Shown here piece after piece: positions 6,926 to 13,808 of a stretch of DNA of 17,281 bases. Numbering within the stretch: position 1 is the first letter of the stretch; the number at the start of each line of letters is the position of its first letter. The translations under genes were made by a program, and so were the position numbers. Under the pieces are notes generated by a model. It was not told where the DNA came from. It did no database searches and saw nothing but the letters and a program-made list of their open reading frames with translations. The stretch is from an uncultured Ruminococcus sp. (GTDB lineage Bacteria > Bacillota > Clostridia > Oscillospirales > Acutalibacteraceae). Location: NCBI GenBank assembly GCA_902773155.1, contig CACYDK010000008.1, forward strand, positions 1 to 17,281, in the 5' to 3' direction.

Positions 6926-7135
6926 ATGGATAATAAACTGGTACTAAAAAACAATTTAAAAAAACTCCGCTCTGAAGCAGGCCTTTCTCAGCAGGCTTTG
7001 GCCGATCTGGTCGGCGTATCGCGCAATACCATAAGCTCGATCGAAACAGGTCAGTTCAATCCCACAGCTAAGCTGGCTCTCGTGCTTTGCATAGCTCTCG
7101 ATAAAAAATTCGAAGAGATTTTTTATTTTGAATAA
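6926..7135 (+). CDS. Small Cro/C1 (XRE) family transcriptional regulator
   Basis: This 69-residue protein is essentially one helix-turn-helix domain: KNNLKKLRSEAGLSQQALADLVGVSRNTISSIETGQFNPT, then the closing helices ALVLCIALDKKFEEIF. The recognition helix lies around SRNTISSIE. It belongs to the very short YozG-like group that has no ligand-binding domain. The open frame extends upstream through the previous gene in another phase, so ATG 6926 is chosen. Its ribosome binding site is weak (TAAGGT at 6910-6915), suggesting coupling to the upstream gene 8 bases away. It most likely represses its own operon through the two dyads at 6530-6582. A membrane protein plus mini-regulator pair of this kind is common in Clostridia and Bacilli. 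Confidence 0.9.
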   Translation: MDNKLVLKNNLKKLRSEAGLSQQALADLVGVSRNTISSIETGQFNPTAKLALVLCIALDKKFEEIFYFE

Positions 7136-7186
7136 ACGTTTATTGATAACGGAAGCGTTACGATCCTAAAATACGATATATTCCGC

Positions 7187-7230
7187 AAAAAAGGTCGGGC
7201 AGAGGTTCCATTAGAACCGTCTGTCCGACC
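7187..7230 (-). terminator. Terminator of glgB (repeat family copy A)
   Basis: On the - strand GGTCGGACAGAC (7230-7219) opens a long stem that closes with TCTGCCCGACC (7203-7193), followed by six T (7192-7187). An inner stem GGTTC/GAACC carries a TAATG loop, with one bulged base. On the + strand the stem is followed only by AATTTTAATT, so it may stop the regulator transcript weakly as well. The outer arms recur at 10595-10606. Confidence 0.85.
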
Positions 7231-7269
7231 AATTTTAATTATCAATTATCCACTAAGTTTATTGAGAGA

Positions 7270-9762
7270 TCACTTCGCCTTAGGCTCAGCTTTTACCTCG
7301 GGCTTTGCCTTTACCTCTACCTTGGGCTCGGCTTTTACCTCGGCCTTGGGCTCCGGCTTTGCCTCAGCTTTTACCTCAGCTTTTACCGCGGCCTTCGGCT
7401 CCGCCTTAGCGGCGGGCTTTGCTTCGGCCTCAGCCTTGGGAGCGGCTTTCTTGGCGGGCTTCTTGGCGGCCTTGCCCATCTTCTTGGCTACGGGCTTTAC
7501 AACGGCCGTCTTTTTGACCTTCTTCTCCTTGACCTCAACGCCCTCGGGGAGCATATTGTGGTTGTACTCGAAAGCGATCATAGCGAGCGGAGGTACTGTT
7601 ACCTTGATGCTCTGCTTGCGGTAGTTCCACTCTACCTTGGAGGCTCTGCGGTCGCTCTGCGGGAAGTCGCCCGTGCCGCCGAACTCGGCGTCGTCGGAGT
7701 TGAATACCGCCTTATATGTACCCATATTCGGAACGCCTACGCGGTAATCGTGACGCGGAACAGGGGTAAAGTTGCAGATGCAGAGGATGGACTTTTTGCC
7801 GTCCTTTGTCTTTCTTACCATCGAAACAATGGAGCTCTGGTAATCGTCGCAGCTCATCCACTCAAAGCCCTCGGGAACGAAGTCCTGCTCATACATAGCC
7901 GGGTGAGAGGTGTAGAAATGCTGGAGAGCTCTGTAGTACTTCTGCATGTTGGCGTTGTTCGGGTTGTCGTCGATGAGGAACCACTGCAGGCCGACCTGCG
8001 AATTCCACTCGTCGTACTGGGCAAAATCCTGACCCATAAAGAGGAGCTTCTTACCGGGATGGGCGAACATAAAGCCGTAGGCAACGCGGAGGTTGGCGAA
8101 CTTCTGCCAGTCGTCGCCGGGCATCTTGTTGATCATCGAGCACTTTCCGTAAACGACCTCGTCGTGAGAAAGAACCTGGATGAACTTCTCGGTATAAGCG
8201 TAAATCATCGAGAATGTGAGCTTTCCGTGCTCATACTGGCGGTAAACGGGATCCTTCGAGATGTACTCGAGGAAGTCGTTCATCCAGCCCATGTTCCACT
8301 TAAGAGCGAAGCCGAGACCGTCGTACTTAACGCTGGTCGTAACTCCCGGCCACGCGGTGCTCTCCTCAGCGATAACGAGGGTTCCGGGGGCATACTGGCC
8401 AACCATGGAGTTGAGGTGCTTAAAGAACTCAACCGCGTCGAGATTCTCGCGTCCGCCGTAGATGTTCGGCAGCCACTGACCGTCGTTCTTACCGTAGTCG
8501 AGGTAGAGCATCGAAGCAACCGCGTCAACGCGGAGACCGTCGATGTGGAATTTATTCAGCCAGAAAAGGCCGGAAGCGATAAGGAAGTTTCTTACCTCAT
8601 TGCGCTCGTAGTTAAATATAAAGGTGCCCCAGTCGGGATGCTCGCCGCGGCGCGGATCCGGATGCTCGTACAGGCAGGTGCCGTCAAAGCGGCCGAGTCC
8701 GTGGCTGTCCTTCGGGAAGTGAGCCGGTACCCAGTCGAGGAACACGCCGATTCCAAGCGAGTGCATATGGTCGATAAAGTACATAAAGTCCTCGGGAGTT
8801 CCGAAGCGCGAGGTAGGAGCGAAATAGCCCGTTACCTGATAGCCCCAGCTTCCGTCAAACGGATGCTCGAGAATACCCATAAGCTCGATGTGGGTGTAGC
8901 CCATGTCTACTACATAATCGCCGAGCTTTTCGGCAAGCTCGCGGTATGTAAGGAAGCTTCCGTCCTCGTTCTGGCGCCACGAGCCAAGGTGAACCTCATA
9001 AATGGACATCGGGCCTGTTTCGTAGTTGTAATCCTTCCTCTTGTCCATCCACTCGGTATCCTGCCACTGATAACGGCCGAGATCGTTTACGATAGAGGCG
9101 GTCTCCGGACGCATCTGCTGGGTAAAGCCGAACGGGTCGGTCTTGTCGACGCAGAAGCCGTCAACGGTCTTAACCTGGAATTTATACATTACGTTTTCGC
9201 CGATGCGGGGGATGAATATCTCGTGAACGCCTACCTCGGATACCTTGCTCATCATATGCAGAGCCGGGTTCCAGCCGTTAAAATCGCCGATAACGGATAC
9301 ACGCTGAGCGTTGGGAGCCCATACGTCAAAGAGTACGCCCTCTACGCCGTTTATGGTCTTTTTGTGAGCGCCGAGCTTCTCGTAAAGGTCATAGTGAGTT
9401 CCCTGTCCGAAAAGATAACCGTCAACCTCGGAGAACTGAGCCGGGAAGTAGTTGCTGTCCTCGCTCTCGTAGTAGTTGCCTTCCTCGTCCCAAGCGCGGT
9501 AGTAGTAGTCAAAAACTCTGTCGGTATGTACGCAGGCGGCAAAAATACCCTTTTCATGAACAAGAAAAGCTCTGTGAACCTCGCCGTTGTCCTTGTTTAC
9601 AAATTCTACAGAATTACAATGCGGAAGATAGACCGCGATTCTCAGTCCGTACTCGGTGGTATGAGGACCTAAAAGTCCGCGCGGCATATTGTTGTACATA
9701 TATGCCACCTGAGTAAGATATTCCTCATTAAACAGCTTCCTCATGTTGTAATCAATTTCCAT
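7270..9762 (-). CDS. glgB: 1,4-alpha-glucan (glycogen) branching enzyme with Lys/Ala/Pro/Glu-rich tail
   Basis: GlgB transfers short alpha-1,4-glucan chains to alpha-1,6 positions during glycogen synthesis in the cytoplasm. It has 830 residues from ATG 9762, chosen because GAGG (9774-9771) precedes it; an in-frame TTG 24 bases upstream has no such site. A first N-terminal module covers about 1-110. The CBM48-like module follows (about 138-208: VLFDVWAPNAQRVSVIGDFN). The GH13 catalytic domain shows HPFDGSWGYQ, the nucleophile Asp413 in GLRVDAV, the acid Glu466 in IAEEST and Asp534 in SHDE. The C-terminal beta domain ends near 735. About 88 further residues consist almost only of K, A, P, E and V and are not part of normal GlgB. 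No other glg gene is in the window. The gene diverges from a TetR-type regulator. Confidence 0.95.
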   Translation of the reverse strand: MEIDYNMRKLFNEEYLTQVAYMYNNMPRGLLGPHTTEYGLRIAVYLPHCNSVEFVNKDNGEVHRAFLVHEKGIFAACVHTDRVFDYYYRAWDEEGNYYESEDSNYFPAQFSEVDGYLFGQGTHYDLYEKLGAHKKTINGVEGVLFDVWAPNAQRVSVIGDFNGWNPALHMMSKVSEVGVHEIFIPRIGENVMYKFQVKTVDGFCVDKTDPFGFTQQMRPETASIVNDLGRYQWQDTEWMDKRKDYNYETGPMSIYEVHLGSWRQNEDGSFLTYRELAEKLGDYVVDMGYTHIELMGILEHPFDGSWGYQVTGYFAPTSRFGTPEDFMYFIDHMHSLGIGVFLDWVPAHFPKDSHGLGRFDGTCLYEHPDPRRGEHPDWGTFIFNYERNEVRNFLIASGLFWLNKFHIDGLRVDAVASMLYLDYGKNDGQWLPNIYGGRENLDAVEFFKHLNSMVGQYAPGTLVIAEESTAWPGVTTSVKYDGLGFALKWNMGWMNDFLEYISKDPVYRQYEHGKLTFSMIYAYTEKFIQVLSHDEVVYGKCSMINKMPGDDWQKFANLRVAYGFMFAHPGKKLLFMGQDFAQYDEWNSQVGLQWFLIDDNPNNANMQKYYRALQHFYTSHPAMYEQDFVPEGFEWMSCDDYQSSIVSMVRKTKDGKKSILCICNFTPVPRHDYRVGVPNMGTYKAVFNSDDAEFGGTGDFPQSDRRASKVEWNYRKQSIKVTVPPLAMIAFEYNHNMLPEGVEVKEKKVKKTAVVKPVAKKMGKAAKKPAKKAAPKAEAEAKPAAKAEPKAAVKAEVKAEAKPEPKAEVKAEPKVEVKAKPEVKAEPKAK
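7273..7536 (-). repeat. Low-complexity repeat encoding the GlgB tail
   Basis: This encodes residues 743-830 of GlgB. The part nearer the enzyme is strongly basic (KEKKVKK, KKPAKKAAPK, like the PAKKA blocks of histone H1-like proteins). The end is built of short units such as AEPK, VKAE and PEPK with mixed charge. On the + strand the core GCTTTTACC recurs at 7289, 7331, 7367 and 7379. Length variation between strains by slippage is expected. Confidence 0.9.
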
Positions 9763-9956
9763 AAACCAAACCTCATTTCCGGTCAAGATTGAATATAATA
9801 TCCTGCAAATCGCGGTGGTAGAGCCACATAGTGCATTTTACTATATTTATATTATGAGTATATAATAATTTTATATAATTTTCTATAGTCACTTGATTAA
9901 TTTAGTTGTTTATGCTACTATAATATCAAAAGTGTCTATTAAAAGGAGAAACGTAT
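9763..9956. promoter_or_regulatory. AT-rich divergent region between glgB and the TetR gene
   Basis: This 194-base gap must hold both promoters. For the TetR gene TATAAT (9919-9924) is a good -10, but no -35 at 16-18 bases is convincing (TTGATT 9893-9898 is 20 bases away). For glgB several AT-rich boxes on the - strand could serve as -10 (for example TATTAT 9800-9795) and none has a clear -35. No clean dyad operator was found. Confidence 0.4.
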
Positions 9957-10490
9957 ATGGATTTAAGGGTGAAAAAAACACAAAAAAACATAAAAGAAGC
10001 GTTTTTTCGACTGAGAAAAAAGAAGGAGATCGGGAAAATCAGCGTAAAGGAGCTCAGCGAGCTCGCACTGATCAACAAGGCGACATTTTACCTTCATTAC
10101 AGAGATATTTACGACCTTGAGGATAAGCTCGAGAACGAGCTTATTTCCGAGATGATAGGCGAGCTAAGGGAGCGCGAGGTAATGAGCGAAAGGTTCGAGG
10201 CGAGGATGATATCTCAGGTGTTGTCAAGGTCGATCACCGAGCACAAGAGCGAGATCGACGTTTTGTATTCGAGCGAAGGAAAGAATCGCTTTATCAACAA
10301 GCTCGAGGACAGCCTGAAGGAATTCATTTTTACGCGTCTGCCGTATTTTCGCGATACGGTCGAGAACAATATTTTGCTTTCCTTTGTTGTCCAGGGCACC
10401 TACTACGCTCATCTTCGAAACAGCGCCGCAAACCCCGAGCTACTCAAGGACGTAACCTCCAGACTGTTCGTAAAGATTTTTGAGCAGTGA
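9957..10490 (+). CDS. TetR/AcrR-family transcriptional regulator
   Basis: The protein has 177 residues, a little short for TetR. The N-terminal DNA-binding domain covers about 5-55: TQKNIKEAFFRLRKKKEIGKISVKEL, then the helix-turn-helix ALINKATFYLHYRDIYDL with the typical TFYxHYxD. The C-terminal ligand domain (about 60-177) is helical and ends in RLFVKIFEQ; I cannot name its ligand. The start ATG has AAGGAG (9943-9948) 8 bases upstream. The first 20 codons contain two runs of seven A. It is transcribed away from glgB; TetR proteins often regulate the divergent neighbour or themselves, but a role in glycogen metabolism is only a guess. No transporter gene lies nearby, so a drug-efflux role has no support here. 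Confidence 0.9.
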   Translation: MDLRVKKTQKNIKEAFFRLRKKKEIGKISVKELSELALINKATFYLHYRDIYDLEDKLENELISEMIGELREREVMSERFEARMISQVLSRSITEHKSEIDVLYSSEGKNRFINKLEDSLKEFIFTRLPYFRDTVENNILLSFVVQGTYYAHLRNSAANPELLKDVTSRLFVKIFEQ

Positions 10491-10552
10491 TGACGTTGTC
10501 AAAAGATAAAACCCGGCTTTGGCGCGTATAATCCCGAAAAACGCCGTATTGC

Positions 10553-10606
10553 AAAAAAACGGCCGGGAGACTAAGCTCTTTCACTTAAGAGCCTGTCTGC
10601 CCGACC
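10553..10606 (-). terminator. Terminator of the lipoprotein gene (repeat family copy B)
   Basis: On the - strand GGTCGGGCAGAC (10606-10595), an inner stem GCTCTT/AAGAGC and the closing arm GTCTCCCGGCC lead into a run of seven T (10559-10553). It lies 14 bases beyond the lipoprotein stop codon. The first arm matches copy A (7230-7219) in 11 of 12 bases while the inner stem differs. Confidence 0.85.
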
Positions 10607-10620
10607 GAAATTATACATTA

Positions 10621-11160
10621 TTATTTTCCTTTGAACGCCTTGAAGTCTTTGATGGCGCTCTGCATTTTCTTGTACGCGTCGCTTGAGGTGTCGTCGTCCT
10701 TAACGTCGGCGTCGCTGTAAATCATCAGGAATTTTTCGCTGTCGGATACATACGCCTTGATCTGGCGCGAGTAGAGGGTGTAGTAGCCGTTTTTCTTAAC
10801 GCTTGAGATGATCTCGTCGCGAAGCTTGTCGGAGCCATTGTTAAACTCGTAGAGCTCAACTGTAACCTTGTCCATAGTATAGCGGTGTCCGGTTTTCGCG
10901 CCGATAAGCTTGTACTGCATCTCGGTAACGTTTTTGGATTCTTCCTGGATATAGATATAGTCCTTGGCGATAAAATAATCTCTGAGTCCCTCGTAGTTGT
11001 CCTTATAGTCCGAGGCCTTGGCCTTTTTTACGGGAGTCTCGGTGGCCTGAGTCGCCTCGGTATTCTGCTGAGACTGCTTTTCGGCGAGCGGGTCGCTACA
11101 GCCCGAAAACGCCGCGATCATCATAACGACAGCGGCCATAGCCGCGATTAGCTTTTTCAT
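10621..11160 (-). CDS. Lipoprotein of unknown function
   Basis: I do not recognise the family. The 179-residue protein begins with a lipoprotein signal peptide: MKK, a hydrophobic core and the lipobox FSGC with Cys21 as the lipidated residue. A polar, Thr/Gln-rich linker (about 27-47, QSQQNTEATQATETPVKK) separates the membrane anchor from the body. The body (about 48-179) contains a regular alpha/beta-looking pattern with many charged residues and aromatic pairs (DYIYIQEE, NGYYTLYSRQ, EKFLMIYSDAD) and no cysteine besides Cys21. The start has GGAGG (11172-11168) 7 bases upstream and a promoter at 11193-11221. It is a single-gene unit between two terminators. It would be exposed on the outer face of the membrane. 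A solute-binding role is not supported, as the body is too short and no transporter is adjacent. Confidence 0.85.
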   Translation of the reverse strand: MKKLIAAMAAVVMMIAAFSGCSDPLAEKQSQQNTEATQATETPVKKAKASDYKDNYEGLRDYFIAKDYIYIQEESKNVTEMQYKLIGAKTGHRYTMDKVTVELYEFNNGSDKLRDEIISSVKKNGYYTLYSRQIKAYVSDSEKFLMIYSDADVKDDDTSSDAYKKMQSAIKDFKAFKGK

Positions 11161-11192
11161 AGATGTTCCTCCGTGGAATTTATTTCTGTACC

Positions 11193-11221
11193 ATTATAAT
11201 ATAAAGCCCTGTAAAAATCAA
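11193..11221 (-). promoter_or_regulatory. Promoter of the lipoprotein gene
   Basis: On the - strand TTGATT (11221-11216) is 17 bases from a perfect TATAAT (11198-11193). The transcript would start near 11186, about 25 bases before the start codon. The -35 lies directly after the terminator hairpin of the HAD gene. Confidence 0.65.
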
Positions 11222-11224
11222 GAG

Positions 11225-11248
11225 GCCGGAGCTATGGGCTTCTCCGGC
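11225..11248 (-). terminator. Terminator of the HAD hydrolase gene
   Basis: GCCGGAG (11225-11231) pairs with CTCCGGC (11242-11248). On the - strand it lies about 21 bases past the HAD stop and is followed by CTCTTGATTTTTAC, a modest T tract. The + strand continues GCGGTTTTTG, so the hairpin could also act in that direction. Confidence 0.6.
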
Positions 11249-11269
11249 GCGGTTTTTGCTGTTTTTCTA

Positions 11270-11998
11270 CTACTTTACAATCATGCTCTTGATCTTTGTA
11301 ACGTCGCCGTCCATAACGGTGAAGTTCGCCAGCAGCTCGCCGTTGATTTCGGGGCTGATGCTCTGGTGAATGTACAGGCTCTTCAGTCCGGCTTCCTTAG
11401 CTCCTCTGATATCGCTGATGTAGTCGTTGCCAACCATTACGGTCTCTTTTTTGTCGAGCTTGTAGCGCTCAAAAAGAGTTTCGTAGTAATTGGGGTCGGG
11501 CTTGGAGCATTCCTCGTCGGAGCTAATAACAATGCCGTCAAAGTATTTTTGAAGGTCGAACATATTGAGCTCGTTTTCGGTAAATCTGCGCTGAGCGTTA
11601 GAGAGCAGATAAACCTTCTTGCCCTTTTCGCGCAGAGTGTCGAGCAGGTCGATAACGCCGTCGTAGAGCTTGATATATATTGTTGAGAAGCAGCGGAACG
11701 CCGTGCAGACAAAGTTGATCTCGTCGTCTGTCGGAGTTACGCCCTTGTTAGTAAAGAGCTTTTTGAAAACCTTTTCTATTTTAATATCTATGTTTTTATA
11801 TTCGGGAAAACGCTTGCGCACCTTAGCCTTCTCTTCGTTTACAAATTTTCCGTAGTAGGCTCGAATCTCCTCGGGAGTGTAGTCGGCCTTTTTGTAGCGG
11901 TAAAGAATGGAGAGCTTTTCCCAGAGCTCTGGCGACCATTCGTCGGTATTGATATCAATAAGGGTGCCGTATAAATCGAAAACGTAGTTTTTAAACAT
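11270..11998 (-). CDS. HAD-superfamily hydrolase, probable phosphatase
   Basis: This 242-residue protein is a Rossmann-type haloacid dehalogenase superfamily member with a helical cap inserted after motif I (about 18-110). Motif I is FDLYGTL with the nucleophile Asp8; the residue two positions later is Tyr10, where most HAD phosphatases have a second Asp. Motif II is Ser133 in LLSNAQ, motif III is Lys166 in SKPDP and motif IV is GNDYISD (190-196). The pattern DLYGTL is shared by true haloacid dehalogenases and many phosphatase-like proteins, so the substrate cannot be told. The start has GAGGTGA (12011-12005) 6 bases upstream. It is transcribed alone on the - strand, diverging from nth. A small phosphorylated metabolite is the likeliest substrate, by analogy with the superfamily. 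Confidence 0.88.
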   Translation of the reverse strand: MFKNYVFDLYGTLIDINTDEWSPELWEKLSILYRYKKADYTPEEIRAYYGKFVNEEKAKVRKRFPEYKNIDIKIEKVFKKLFTNKGVTPTDDEINFVCTAFRCFSTIYIKLYDGVIDLLDTLREKGKKVYLLSNAQRRFTENELNMFDLQKYFDGIVISSDEECSKPDPNYYETLFERYKLDKKETVMVGNDYISDIRGAKEAGLKSLYIHQSISPEINGELLANFTVMDGDVTKIKSMIVK

Positions 11999-12017
11999 CT
12001 CTTTTCACCTCGTCATA

Positions 12018-12046
12018 ATTTTAACACATTATTTTGTGTTTGAAAA
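12018..12046 (-). promoter_or_regulatory. Candidate promoter of the HAD hydrolase gene
   Basis: On the - strand TTTTCA (12046-12041) is 17 bases from TAAAAT (12023-12018). The boxes match consensus in 4 and 5 of 6 bases. The expected leader is short, about 13 bases. For the divergent nth gene no pair of boxes with acceptable spacing was found in 12001-12204. Confidence 0.4.
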
Positions 12047-12204
12047 GTTGGAATATTGTGGTATATTGTATGAGTAAAACTCGATAATTTTAGCTACTTT
12101 CCGCCGGATGAAAAATTCGTATGGAAAAGAGTGACATTATAACGGAAGAGCTCGGAAATTATTCGGTAATAATGTCCAATTTAAGCGAAAAAGGAAGTGT
12201 AATC

Positions 12205-12834
12205 ATGAAAAAAGAAGAAATAGCCGCAAAAGCTGTCAAGGCGCTGAAAAAAGAATATCCGGAGGCGATATGCTCGCTGGTATACGACGATCCGCTGCAG
12301 CTTCTTGTTGCGACGAGACTTGCGGCTCAATGCACCGACGCGAGGGTGAATATGGTGACGCCCGCGCTTTTTGAGCGTTACAAAACCGCCGCGGACTTCG
12401 CCTCGTCGACCGAGGAAGAGGTTGGAGAGTACATAAAGAGCTGCGGACTTTACAAAACAAAGAGCCGAGACCTAGTGGCAATGGGGAAAATGCTCGAGGA
12501 AAAATACGGCGGCAAGGTTCCCGATACGCTCGAGGAGCTTGTCGCTCTGCCCGGTATCGGCCGAAAAACCGCTAACCTTATTATGGGCGATATATACGGA
12601 AAGCCGGCTGTTGTGGTCGATACTCACTGTATCCGCATCACAGGGAGGCTCGGACTCCACGAGCTTAAGGACGCCCGAAAAATAGAGTTCATACTTCGTG
12701 ATCTGCTCCCGCCAGAGGAGAGCAACGATTTTTGTCACCGCCTCGTGCTCCACGGACGCGCGGTCTGTACAGCCAGAAAACCGATGTGTGAAAAATGCTG
12801 TATGAACAGCTTTTGCCAAAAGAGCTCGGTATAA
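12205..12834 (+). CDS. nth: Endonuclease III, DNA glycosylase/AP lyase
   Basis: Nth removes oxidised pyrimidines and nicks the abasic site in base excision repair. The 209-residue protein has the helix-hairpin-helix LPGIGRKTAN with the catalytic Lys121, the GPD-type loop with Asp139 in VVDTH, and the cluster motif CX6CX2CX5C at Cys188, Cys195, Cys198 and Cys204. These numbers are each one higher than in the E. coli enzyme (Lys120, Asp138, Cys187/194/197/203), which supports ATG 12205 as the start. AAGGA (12191-12195) lies 9 bases upstream. The open frame extends 28 codons further left to ATG 12121, but nothing there resembles the family. It stands alone; the exopolysaccharide promoter follows. 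The MutY homologue is unlikely because the catalytic lysine is present. Confidence 0.95.
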   Translation: MKKEEIAAKAVKALKKEYPEAICSLVYDDPLQLLVATRLAAQCTDARVNMVTPALFERYKTAADFASSTEEEVGEYIKSCGLYKTKSRDLVAMGKMLEEKYGGKVPDTLEELVALPGIGRKTANLIMGDIYGKPAVVVDTHCIRITGRLGLHELKDARKIEFILRDLLPPEESNDFCHRLVLHGRAVCTARKPMCEKCCMNSFCQKSSV

Positions 12835-12911
12835 ATTGAGAACGTCTCCTGAACCGCGAGCGCAAAAACTGTGCGAAGAATACAAAAAATATGGTAATAT
12901 GCAGTTTATAG

Positions 12912-12947
12912 TTGCAATTGATAATTATTTGTTGTAAAATGTAAAAT
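12912..12947 (+). promoter_or_regulatory. Promoter region of the exopolysaccharide module
   Basis: Two overlapping box pairs are visible: TTGCAA (12912-12917), 17 bases, TAAAAT (12935-12940); and TTGATA (12918-12923), 18 bases, TAAAAT (12942-12947). The second has 5 of 6 matches in both boxes. The -10 boxes are a direct repeat TGTAAAATGTAAAAT. The leader to the Wzz gene is about 75 bases and contains a hairpin. Confidence 0.6.
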
Positions 12948-12972
12948 AGATATCTGTAACTACGATAAGATC

Positions 12973-12995
12973 GTCCCCGCGTTTTGGCGGAGGAC
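12973..12995 (+). other. Hairpin in the leader of the exopolysaccharide mRNA
   Basis: GTCCCCGC (12973-12980) pairs with GCGG and GGAC (12987-12990, 12992-12995), with one bulged A and a GTTTTG loop. No T run follows, so it is not a terminator. It lies 34 bases before the Wzz start and could be a protein-binding or stability element. Confidence 0.4.
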
Positions 12996-13028
12996 AGCAT
13001 CCGAATCCTTTATAAATGAGGTGTTTTA

Positions 13029-13808
13029 ATGAGCAAACGCGAACGAATCGAAACCAACGAGGAGTACGAAATCAGCCTGAGAGAGCTCGTGCATATTTTC
13101 CGCAAGGGCTTTTTGCTTATGGTTGTCGCGGCGATAGTCGTCGGCGCGGTCGTATTCGGCTACTCAAAGGTTTTTATACCCAAGACCTATACCTCTCAGA
13201 TAAAGCTCTATGTCGAGGTTCCCAGAGATAATAACGGCGCGAGCGCGAGCCTCACGGCTCACAATCTTGCTATCGAGCTTGTAGGAACGTATGTCGAAAT
13301 GCTCAACTCCAACGAGTTCTTTGACAGACTCAGCGAGGAGGTCGACGGCGCGTATACATCCGCAGAGCTTAAAAGCAAGATCAAGTTCAGCTCGGCCGAT
13401 ACTCCTACAGAGCTGTTCACAGCAAAGGTTGACGCTTCGTCTCCGACCGCGGCTCAAACCCTGGCCGATACTGTCGGCAAGCTTGCTCCCGAGGTAGTCT
13501 CCTCGCTCAGTAACATCGGCGCCGAGGTCAAGGTTGTCGACGAGGCTCAGCTTCCGAGCGCGCCTTCGTCGCCAAACGTAATGAGGAATACCCTCATCGC
13601 CGCGATCGCAGGCTTCGCGGTTATGTTAATAATAGTATACGCCAAGGAAATGCTCGATACCAAGATCCGCTACAGCTCCGATATGACCGAGATCCGCTCG
13701 ATCCCGGTGCTTTCGGCGGTGCCCGACTATGAGGGCTGTGAGTTCAACCTTTTCGGAATTAAGAGCGCCGACGAAGAGCCGGCTGAAAGCGAGGCTGAAA
13801 ATGGCTAA
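13029..13808 (+). CDS. Wzz/CpsC-type polysaccharide chain-length regulator
   Basis: This membrane protein controls polymer length and activates the partner tyrosine kinase. It has 259 residues: a cytoplasmic N-terminus with the Wzz-type start EYEISLRELVHIFRKG (13-28), a first membrane helix at about 27-47, an extracytoplasmic domain (about 48-187), and the proline-rich segment LPSAPSSPN just before the second helix (about 188-206). A cytoplasmic tail of about 50 residues follows (DTKIRYSSDMTEIRSIPVLSAVPDYE), ending in an acidic stretch. In Gram-positive bacteria this tail activates the separate kinase, which here is encoded next. The start ATG is preceded by GAGGTG (13018-13023), 5 bases away. 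The last 8 bases overlap the kinase gene, indicating translational coupling. Confidence 0.92.
   Translation: MSKRERIETNEEYEISLRELVHIFRKGFLLMVVAAIVVGAVVFGYSKVFIPKTYTSQIKLYVEVPRDNNGASASLTAHNLAIELVGTYVEMLNSNEFFDRLSEEVDGAYTSAELKSKIKFSSADTPTELFTAKVDASSPTAAQTLADTVGKLAPEVVSSLSNIGAEVKVVDEAQLPSAPSSPNVMRNTLIAAIAGFAVMLIIVYAKEMLDTKIRYSSDMTEIRSIPVLSAVPDYEGCEFNLFGIKSADEEPAESEAENG

Noticed and set aside
7273..7536. A possible CRISPR-like or tandem DNA repeat array.
   Set aside because: The repeats are degenerate, in frame and coding, with no constant repeat/spacer structure.
7262..7624. Ala/Phe-rich 120-residue + strand frame over the end of glgB.
   Set aside because: It is the antisense of the GlgB tail repeat, so low-complexity translation is expected.
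7558..9672. A 704-residue open frame on the + strand inside glgB.
   Set aside because: It is antisense to a fully motif-supported GlgB, has no domain pattern, and is explained by the codon composition of glgB.
12048..12088. A promoter for nth using TTGGAA or TTGTAT with GATAAT.
   Set aside because: No pair has a spacing between 16 and 18 bases.
12121..12204. 28-residue N-terminal extension of endonuclease III from ATG 12121.
   Set aside because: Residue numbering from ATG 12205 matches E. coli Nth within one position, and AAGGA precedes that start.
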